A DNA stretch of 55,423 nt from Saprospira grandis DSM 2844 (lineage in GTDB: Bacteria > Bacteroidota > Bacteroidia > Chitinophagales > Saprospiraceae). A program made the translations under genes and the position numbers. This document shows positions 50,188 through 55,423 of this stretch, piece after piece. A model generated the notes under the pieces. It was not told the origin of the DNA. It made no database searches and saw only the letters and a list, made by a program, of their open reading frames with translations. The number at the start of each line of letters is the position of its first letter. Position 1 is the stretch's first letter. Location of the stretch: positions 3,498,298-3,553,720 of the forward strand of contig NZ_JH719942.1 in the NCBI RefSeq assembly GCF_000275825.1, given 5' to 3'.

Positions 50188-50330
50188 AAGCGGGCGCAGC
50201 CCGCTGGCCTAGCGATGTGCAGGGGTGGCCGAAGGCCAGACCAAGCCAGCTTGCTGGCGAAGGGCCGAGCGAATAGCGAGCCCCGAAACGTAGCGCCGCA
50301 AGGCGAAGCCGCGGCGGAGGCCCCAAAAAA
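50188..50330 (+). repeat. GC-rich mosaic intergenic element, copy 17 (forward)
   Basis: GAAGCGGGCGCAGCCCGC, GTGGCCGAAGGCCAGACC, AGCCAGCTTGCTGGCG, the core AGGGCCGAGCGAATAGCGAG and GGCGGAGGCCCC plus A7. It ends 12 bases before the ATG of the M15 peptidase gene, so it forms the 5' leader or carries the promoter. Confidence 0.86.
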
Positions 50331-50341
50331 ATAAAAATAAG

Positions 50342-51115
50342 ATGATAAAAACAGTAAGTACCCTTTTTTTGTTGGTTATGTCTAGCTGGCTTTGGGGGCA
50401 AAAACAAGCGGCCTTAAGGGCCTTAGAAGCGGCTTATCCCGATGCTTTTTTGGAAGTAAATGAGCGGGAGGTTATTTGGAAAGACGGCAGCCGCATGCCC
50501 TTTGACGATGGGCGAAAAAAAACATTTTTGCAGTTATTGACGGAGCCGGATTTGGAGGATCAAATTGCGGCCATGCCTTATCCTAGGGGCTGGAGCAAGG
50601 CGCCTTTGCGTGGCGAAGATCCTGGTCGGGTGCGTTATGAGCCCTTTTTTAAGAAGATGTATGGGGCTTCGGCGGCGGAGGTGCGCAAAAACCTGAAGAC
50701 CGTAATTTGGTTGCCTAAAACCTTGGGGATCAAGCTACAAATGACGGAGGTGAATGGGGTGGCCGATAAGTTGCAGGCCTTGTCTAATCGTTTGGATACG
50801 ATGCCTCATTTGCATAAATATTTGCAAAATCCGGGGGGGACCTTCAACTGGCGAAAAATTGCGGGGACGGACCGGCAGAGCATGCATAGTTTTGGCATGA
50901 CCATCGATATCAATGTGGCCTATTCGAACTACTGGCGTTGGGCCGTCAAAGGCAATGATCCGGAGGGAAAGCGGATCATTGCCTATAAAAACCGGATTCC
51001 GATGGAGTTGGTCCTTTTATTTGAGGAATACGGTTTTATTTGGGGCGGCAAATGGTATCATTATGACAGCATGCACTTTGAATATCGGCCCGAATTATTG
51101 CAAAGAATGCCTTAG
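50342..51115 (+). CDS. Exported M15-family peptidase (D-Ala-D-Ala carboxypeptidase/endolysin fold)
   Basis: A 257-residue protein with signal peptide MIKTVSTLFLLVMSSWLWGQ. The zinc site is formed by His and Asp in HSFGMTIDINVAY and His in YHYDSMHFEYRPEL, matching the SxHxxGxxxD and HxE pattern of VanY/peptidase M15. It should cut D-Ala-containing peptidoglycan stem peptides in the periplasm. The first 120 residues lack a named domain. The ATG is 12 bases downstream of a mosaic element and no promoter box lies between. The stop overlaps the convergent AMP nucleosidase gene by 4 bases, so there is no terminator between them. Confidence 0.85.
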   Translation: MIKTVSTLFLLVMSSWLWGQKQAALRALEAAYPDAFLEVNEREVIWKDGSRMPFDDGRKKTFLQLLTEPDLEDQIAAMPYPRGWSKAPLRGEDPGRVRYEPFFKKMYGASAAEVRKNLKTVIWLPKTLGIKLQMTEVNGVADKLQALSNRLDTMPHLHKYLQNPGGTFNWRKIAGTDRQSMHSFGMTIDINVAYSNYWRWAVKGNDPEGKRIIAYKNRIPMELVLLFEEYGFIWGGKWYHYDSMHFEYRPELLQRMP

Positions 51116-51885
51116 AACTTGAGGTGGCGAACGGTCAAGCCATCGTTCATAATTTGCTTGAGCGAGCCAATGCCCATATCGAGATGTTCTTGGACATAAT
51201 TGGCGGTCACCTTATTGTCGCTGCTATCGGTTTTTACGCCTTCTGGGGTCATGGGCATATCGGAAACGAGCAAGAGGGCGCCGGCAGAGATTTTATTTTT
51301 GAAAGCCGTAATAAAGAAGGTGGCCGTTTCCATATCGATGGCGAGGCAGCGCATTTTGCGGAGATACTCCTTAAAGTCCTCATCATACTCCCAAACGCGG
51401 CGGTTGGTGGTATATACCGTACCGGTCCAATAGTCTAGATTATGGTCTCGGATGGTGGTCGAGATCGCTTTTTGGAGGGCAAAAGAGGGGAGGGCTGGAA
51501 TTTCTGGTGGAAAATAGTCATTAGAGGTACCTTCTCCACGGATAGCGGCGATGGGCAGGATCCAGTCGCCCACCTTATTTTTACGATTGCGCAAGCCTCC
51601 ACATTTGCCCAAGAAAAGGCAGGCTTTGGGTTTGACGGCAGAGAGCAGGTCCATAATTGTGGCGGCATTGGGGCTACCCATTCCAAAATTGATAATCGTA
51701 ATGCCGTTGGCGGTGGCGGTTTGCATGGCCTTGCCTTTTCCTCTGACCTCTACGTCGTAGCGGTCGGCAAACAGCTGCACATAATTGCTAAAGTTGGTGA
51801 GTAAAATATACTTGCTAAAATCTTCTAGTGGAGTATCGGTATATCTTGGGAGCCAGTTTTCTACAATTGCTTTTTTAGTTTTCAT
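51112..51885 (-). CDS. amn: AMP nucleosidase
   Basis: A 257-residue purine phosphorylase-fold enzyme of the short AMP nucleosidase group that hydrolyses AMP to adenine and ribose 5-phosphate. Key segments are TIINFGMGSPNAATIMDLLS (phosphate/ribose site), CLFLGKCGGLRNRK and the family motif LAIDMETATFF, with the acidic residue in LLVSDMPMTPEG as the likely purine-binding Asp. It starts MKTKKAIVENWLPRYT. It regulates the adenylate pool. It is tail-to-tail with the M15 gene (4-base overlap) and has its own promoter. Confidence 0.92.
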   Translation of the reverse strand: MKTKKAIVENWLPRYTDTPLEDFSKYILLTNFSNYVQLFADRYDVEVRGKGKAMQTATANGITIINFGMGSPNAATIMDLLSAVKPKACLFLGKCGGLRNRKNKVGDWILPIAAIRGEGTSNDYFPPEIPALPSFALQKAISTTIRDHNLDYWTGTVYTTNRRVWEYDEDFKEYLRKMRCLAIDMETATFFITAFKNKISAGALLLVSDMPMTPEGVKTDSSDNKVTANYVQEHLDMGIGSLKQIMNDGLTVRHLKF

Positions 51886-51924
51886 TAGCTATGTTTTTTA
51901 GTTGAAAAATTTAGTACATTATTT

Positions 51925-51952
51925 CAAACTAATAAAAAAGCTCGGTTTGCAA
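51925..51952 (-). promoter_or_regulatory. Candidate promoter of the AMP nucleosidase gene
   Basis: On the minus strand TTG (51952-51950), 17 bases, then TTAGTTTG (51932-51925), one base off TAnnTTTG. The predicted leader is about 30 bases. Confidence 0.42.
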
Positions 51953-51972
51953 AAGACTTTTTGAGAAAAAAA

Positions 51973-52013
51973 AAGAGCCGTCCCTAATTACTTAAAAAAT
52001 TAGAGACGGCTTA
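51973..52013 (-). terminator. Intrinsic terminator of the haloacid dehalogenase gene
   Basis: On the minus strand AAGCCGTCTCTAATT pairs with AATTAGGGACGGCTC (one mismatch) around a short T-rich loop and is followed by nine T's. It lies 9 bases after the stop codon. Confidence 0.85.
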
Positions 52014-52021
52014 TAAAGGAT

Positions 52022-52813
52022 TTACTTCAGTTTGATGAGTTGGTTAGCAACTTTGTCTAGATTAGCCTCATTCAATTCGGGGGCTGGAGCGAGGGGGAAG
52101 AGTTGTGCTCCTGCTCTGCTAATAAAGGCTGTTCTCCAGTTGGCCCAGATAGCCCCGGCGATATCCCAGCCATGGGCGGCAATCAGCATACAATCTTGGG
52201 GTTGGACGCCCATTTTTCTAGCGGCCCAATCATAAGCATCTGCATGAGGCTTATACTTTCCGATATCTTCTACACTCAGGCGTTCGTCAAAGTAGTCGAG
52301 CAATTGAGCATTGGTAAATTGGGTTTTCACACCCGCATTAGAGGAGTTGGTAAAGGAGACCAGCTTAAATCCAGCTTTTTTGAGCTTAGTTAGTGCCGAT
52401 TTCACTTCTGGATGAGGAGGCAAAGAGCGGAGTGGGCCAACAATGGCTTGTTTTGCTTCTTCGGCACTTATGGTTATTCCTTGATTAGCGGCCACCATTT
52501 GTAGGGCAGCAGCGCCAATAATGCCAAAATCCTGATATTGGCGAGCCGAGGTCATCACCAAAGAATACTGCAACATAGTGGTAAACCAAAGAGGAAGCAG
52601 GTCTTCACGGTTATTTAGGGCTTTAGCTACATTCTTGCGCATAGCGGTGAGGTCAAGAAGTGTTTCATTGACATCAAAGAATAAAACTTTAGGACGATTT
52701 TCGTTTTTTTCTGTTTGCATATTTTCTTCTTTTTGTTGAAACTGCTTGAGAGGAAGGCCGCCTAGAGCAAGTAAGGCAGAGGACTGTTTGATAAAATTTC
52801 TCCTGCTGTTCAT
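52022..52813 (-). CDS. Tat-exported haloacid dehalogenase type II
   Basis: A 263-residue HAD-fold hydrolase. The N-terminus NSRRNFIKQSSALLALGG is a twin-arginine signal, so the enzyme is predicted to be folded with cofactor and exported. The nucleophile Asp47 is in VLFFDVNETLLDL, followed by a helical cap (NREDLLPLWFTTMLQYSLVM), the Ser/Asn motif LVSFTNSSNAGVK, Lys in SVEDIGKYKPHADAY and the acidic MLIAAHGWDIAGA. Type II enzymes remove halogen from L-2-haloacids, and the FDVNET variant is common in exported Bacteroidota members; the true substrate is unknown. It is monocistronic. Confidence 0.87.
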   Translation of the reverse strand: MNSRRNFIKQSSALLALGGLPLKQFQQKEENMQTEKNENRPKVLFFDVNETLLDLTAMRKNVAKALNNREDLLPLWFTTMLQYSLVMTSARQYQDFGIIGAAALQMVAANQGITISAEEAKQAIVGPLRSLPPHPEVKSALTKLKKAGFKLVSFTNSSNAGVKTQFTNAQLLDYFDERLSVEDIGKYKPHADAYDWAARKMGVQPQDCMLIAAHGWDIAGAIWANWRTAFISRAGAQLFPLAPAPELNEANLDKVANQLIKLK

Positions 52814-53002
52814 TTATGCCTATATTTATATTTATGAATACATCAATTTTAGGCTAAAAATTAACCTTGCCGAAATTTTTCAAGGAGCTTACTTTTTTTT
52901 TAACAAGTCTAGATAAATTTTAACTATTTAGTTTAAATAACCGTTTAGTTAATATATTTTGTAGGGGACAAACCTTATGTTTTACGTTTAGAGACTTAAT
53001 TT

Positions 53003-54868
53003 ATGCTTAGCCGATACCCTTTGGTGTTGTTTATTTGTTTGATTAGTAGTTGTTTATGGGCACAGCCTTTATCTAAGAAAGCCATTAAGAAGTTGCCAGC
53101 CTGTGATGCGGCCGATGATTTATTATCGGCGCATCAGCCTAGAGAAGATCCTTATAAGGGCATGCGGATCCATTCTTTTTATTTATATATGCAAGATAGC
53201 ACGGCTTTGGCTGTAGATCTGTATTTGCCTAAAAAGATGAAGGCGGGCGATCGTTTGCCGACCATTGTACGGCAGACACGTTATTGGCGGCGGCCGCAGT
53301 TGCGTTTTCCTTTTAGTTTGTTTTCTAAGGGCTTATTGGGCCGTACGGGCAAGATGGTACAGCGCTTTTTGGATGAGGGTTATGCGATTGTGAACGTAGA
53401 TGTTCGGGGTTCTGGGGCTTCTTTTGGGCAGCGTTTGCATCCTTGGAGCCCAGAGGAGCAGGCCGATGGGGCTGAAATTCTGGATTGGATTGTGGCGCAG
53501 CCTTGGTCCAATGGCCAAATTGGAAGTTTGGGTGTTTCTTATGGGGGCACCGCCGCCGAGTTTTTGGCCATACAGCAGCACCCTAATCTCAAGGCGGTGG
53601 CCCTGATGTTTTCTCTATATGATGTGTATGCGGACAATGCTTTTCCGGGCGGTATTCATAACCGCTGGTTTACTTCTAATTGGGGCGATGCCAATGCCTT
53701 GATGGATGCCAATGAGTTGCCGCCCAATGCCGAGGCCTACAAATGGTTGATCAAAGGGGTGGCGCCTGTGCGCAAGAAAAAGAAGCAATTGGGTCGGGCG
53801 GTGAGTAGCCATGAAGAGAATAAAAATGTGCATGAAGGAGCCTTAGAGGTTGATTTCCGAGATGATCGTCCTCGGCAAGGGGCGGGCCGCAAAGTCGATT
53901 ATTTTAGTCCCCACCATTATATTGATGCCCTGCGTGCTTCTGGGGTGGCGGTTTACTCTTATAGCGGCTGGCAAGATGGGGCCTATGCAGAGGCAGCCAT
54001 CAAGCGGCATTTAGATTTGGGGGCCGGGGCGCACAAATTGATGTTGGGGCCTTGGGAGCATGGCGGGGCCTACAATATTAGTCCCTATTGTCCGTCTTTG
54101 GCCCAATTTGATCATGCGGGCGAGCTGCTCAAGTTCTTCGATTATCATTTGAAGGGGCAAAAAAATGCCTTGGCCCAAGAAGCGCCCATACATTATTATA
54201 GCATTGGGGCCGAGCGCTGGCGGGCGGCTCAAACTTGGCCTCCGGCGGCAGTGGTTTGGGATAGTTTATTTTTGTCGGATGCGGGTTTACAGCCTCGTTT
54301 TACCCCCTTAAGCGAGCAAAAAATAGTGGCCGACCATCAGTTTGGTACGGGGGAGGTGAATCGCTGGACCGCCGTGAATGGCAAGGTGAAAAGTCCCTAC
54401 ACTTATGCCGATTGGGCCCAGCGCTCCGCCTCTTTATTGCATTTTGATGGCCCCCTTTTAGCGGCTCCGCTAGAAATTGTGGGGGAGAGCAAATTGCAGT
54501 TGCAACTACAATCTACCGAAGATTTGGCCGATATCTATGTCTATCTTTCCGAGCTCAAGGCCGATGGCAGTATTCATTATATTACGGAGGGCCAATTGCG
54601 AGCCAGTCATCGCCCAAAAACCGCCTGGCAATCAACCCATTTGCGCAAGGATGCCCAGGCGGTTGTCGCCCAACAATGGCTAGAATTGCGCTTGCAGCTT
54701 TTGCCAGTGGCTTGGCAGTTGCAAAAGGGCTCTCGCCTACGCCTTTCTTTGGGCCCTAGCGATAAGGACATTTTTGAGGGCGCTTATACCGACAAACAAT
54801 ACGAGTTGTTGTTCCGCTCGATCCAAGAGGCCCGCTCTTTTTTGCTGCTCCCTGTTTATCAAGAGTAA
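53003..54868 (+). CDS. Exported CocE/NonD-family hydrolase (X-Pro dipeptidyl-peptidase-like)
   Basis: A 621-residue alpha/beta hydrolase with signal peptide ending LISSCLWA. The S15-type catalytic domain (about 45-390) has LAVDLYLPKKMKAGDRLPTI, the nucleophile Ser178 in GSLGVSYGGTAAE, the probable acid in YSGWQDGAYAEA and the catalytic His in GPWEHGGAYN. The C-terminal jelly-roll (about 400-621) includes LLHFDGPLLAAPLEIVGESK and RLRLSLGPSDKDI, typical of CocE and X-Pro dipeptidyl peptidases. Likely acts outside the cytoplasm on esters or N-terminal X-Pro peptides. It is monocistronic; 189 bases of AT-rich DNA upstream hold its promoter. Confidence 0.88.
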   Translation: MLSRYPLVLFICLISSCLWAQPLSKKAIKKLPACDAADDLLSAHQPREDPYKGMRIHSFYLYMQDSTALAVDLYLPKKMKAGDRLPTIVRQTRYWRRPQLRFPFSLFSKGLLGRTGKMVQRFLDEGYAIVNVDVRGSGASFGQRLHPWSPEEQADGAEILDWIVAQPWSNGQIGSLGVSYGGTAAEFLAIQQHPNLKAVALMFSLYDVYADNAFPGGIHNRWFTSNWGDANALMDANELPPNAEAYKWLIKGVAPVRKKKKQLGRAVSSHEENKNVHEGALEVDFRDDRPRQGAGRKVDYFSPHHYIDALRASGVAVYSYSGWQDGAYAEAAIKRHLDLGAGAHKLMLGPWEHGGAYNISPYCPSLAQFDHAGELLKFFDYHLKGQKNALAQEAPIHYYSIGAERWRAAQTWPPAAVVWDSLFLSDAGLQPRFTPLSEQKIVADHQFGTGEVNRWTAVNGKVKSPYTYADWAQRSASLLHFDGPLLAAPLEIVGESKLQLQLQSTEDLADIYVYLSELKADGSIHYITEGQLRASHRPKTAWQSTHLRKDAQAVVAQQWLELRLQLLPVAWQLQKGSRLRLSLGPSDKDIFEGAYTDKQYELLFRSIQEARSFLLLPVYQE

Positions 54869-54949
54869 AAGGACTTTGCCAGCCACACACAACTTTAATC
54901 ATTATTTAGGCATCTTTTATCTACACCTATTTTTATACTAAATAGCTTA

Positions 54950-55021
54950 ATGATGATTAGATTTAGCCTATTATTTTTAGTTTTATGTTATGTGCCCTTA
55001 CCCCCAAAATTAGGACAGTAG
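54950..55021 (+). pseudogene. Start of an exported-protein gene cut by an IS3-type insertion
   Basis: ATG ATG at 54950 opens a hydrophobic signal-peptide-like stretch (MIRFSLLFLVLCYV, in frame to about residue 15), after which the frame runs into the IS left end and stops at TAG 55019-55021. The remainder should lie beyond the other end of the element, outside the window. Its identity cannot be told from 15 residues. It could instead be an accidental short ORF. Confidence 0.45.
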
Positions 55022-55080
55022 TTTAAGGTGGAAAAATGAAAGAAAAAAGTCGTATAATGAAGCACTAAATTACAAAAGAG

Positions 55081-55368
55081 ATGAGAAAGAAACGTCGTAA
55101 TTTCAGTTCTAAATTTAAGGCAAAAGTAGCCTTAGAAGCGCTAAAAGATCAATTGACCTTGGCAGAATTAGCGACAAAATACGAGCTACATGCAAATCAA
55201 ATATCGGCCTGGAAGAAAGAGCTTTTAGCCAATAGTTTTTTGCTTTATGAAAAAAAGCGAGGCCCCAAAGTGGATGCTGATGAAGAAAAAGAAGCCCGTT
55301 TATATGAGCAAATAGGCAAGTTGCAGTTTGAGCTGGACTGGCTTAAAAAAAAATATAGGGGAATGTGA
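55081..55368 (+). CDS. IS3-family transposase OrfA
   Basis: A 95-residue DNA-binding subunit. The N-terminal helix-turn-helix is MRKKRRNFSSKFKAKVALEA followed by LTLAELATKYELHANQISAWKKELL. A C-terminal leucine-zipper-like helix is EKEARLYEQIGKLQFELDWL. It pairs the element ends and normally fuses to OrfB by frameshifting. It ends just after an A9 run (55345-55353), the expected slippery site. Confidence 0.9.
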   Translation: MRKKRRNFSSKFKAKVALEALKDQLTLAELATKYELHANQISAWKKELLANSFLLYEKKRGPKVDADEEKEARLYEQIGKLQFELDWLKKKYRGM

Positions 55369-55423
55369 TGAAGCGTTAAGACTGAGCCAAATAGCAGTAT
55401 TAGAAGGACTTAGCATAGCTCGG
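55352..55423 (+). CDS. IS3-family transposase OrfB (N-terminal part only)
   Basis: A frame open from the A9 run to the window edge gives 24 residues, including LRLSQIAVLEGLSIAR, similar to the N-terminal region of IS3 OrfB proteins before their DDE catalytic domain. It lies in the +1 frame relative to orfA rather than the usual -1. A run of ten A's would restore the usual arrangement, and eight A's would fuse the two frames. Partial at the window end. Confidence 0.6.

Larger units (their letters stand above)
54995..55423 (+). mobile_element. IS3-family insertion sequence (left part, cut by window end)
   Basis: A left end around CCCTTACCCCCAAAATTAGG followed by GGACAGT resembles IS3/IS150-group terminal repeats. 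It is followed by orfA and the beginning of orfB. The exact terminal base is uncertain by several bases. The right end and target duplication lie outside the window. Confidence 0.75.

Noticed and set aside
1-55423. tRNA, rRNA or known riboswitch
   Set aside because: No cloverleaf, rRNA-like segment or recognisable riboswitch core was seen by eye; a covariance-model search would be needed to exclude small RNAs.

Overview
The window looks like chromosomal DNA of a Bacteroidota bacterium of the Saprospira type. Evidence: several secreted proteins end in type IX secretion (T9SS) sorting domains; a DUF5103-type T9SS plug protein is present; good matches to the Bacteroidota promoter (TTG, about 20 bases, TAnnTTTG) precede several genes; and the AMP nucleosidase, MurA and P5C dehydrogenase are of the Bacteroidota kind. 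The genus is inferred from overall character, not from a marker gene. No rRNA, tRNA, CRISPR array or prophage was recognised.

Layout. 0-11.4 kb: repeat island, MscS channel, P5C dehydrogenase, a RibD/DHFR-like reductase, a secreted FGE-fold protein with a secreted Cys-repeat partner, an acyl-CoA dehydrogenase, a frameshifted RDD membrane protein, photolyase and an alpha/beta hydrolase. 11.4-23 kb: second repeat island, DNA polymerase I, an AT-rich two-gene Gabija-type anti-phage system (OLD-family GajA plus UvrD-like GajB), an SDR gene bracketed by 205-bp near-identical direct repeats, and RadA. 23-31 kb: a sensor kinase/response regulator pair, a 1608-residue T9SS-exported protein and a secreted TPR protein. 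31-44 kb: a protease/coiled-coil/barrel fusion, a voltage-gated K+ channel, an outer-membrane protein, the T9SS plug protein, a membrane-LRR protein, a divergent LysR/peroxiredoxin pair and a choice-of-anchor B surface protein. 44-55.4 kb: third repeat island, MurA-FabG, ABC-F-RDD, an M15 peptidase, AMP nucleosidase, a Tat-exported haloacid dehalogenase, a CocE/NonD hydrolase, and an IS3-type element cut by the window end that appears to interrupt a gene for an exported protein.

The most unusual feature is not a gene. A GC-rich mosaic element of about 120-250 bp occurs 17 times in 55 kb, in both orientations and only between genes. Each copy carries a core close to AGGGCCGAGCAGACCTGCGA and ends in GGCCCC plus an A-tract. 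That end usually faces a gene. In three cases the A-tract serves as the U-tract of the convergent gene's terminator; in others it abuts a stop codon or lies just upstream of a start codon. Other intergenic families accompany it: REP-like dyads of the GGGCTTCAGCCC / GGATTTTAATCC type, a 207-bp direct repeat, and a MITE-like element of about 166 bp with terminal inverted repeats. Together these make the intergenic DNA repeat-rich while the genes are ordinary.

Two reading frames are broken at A-runs (RDD gene, A8; IS3 orfA/orfB junction, A9). This could mean mutation, transcriptional slippage or homopolymer sequencing error.
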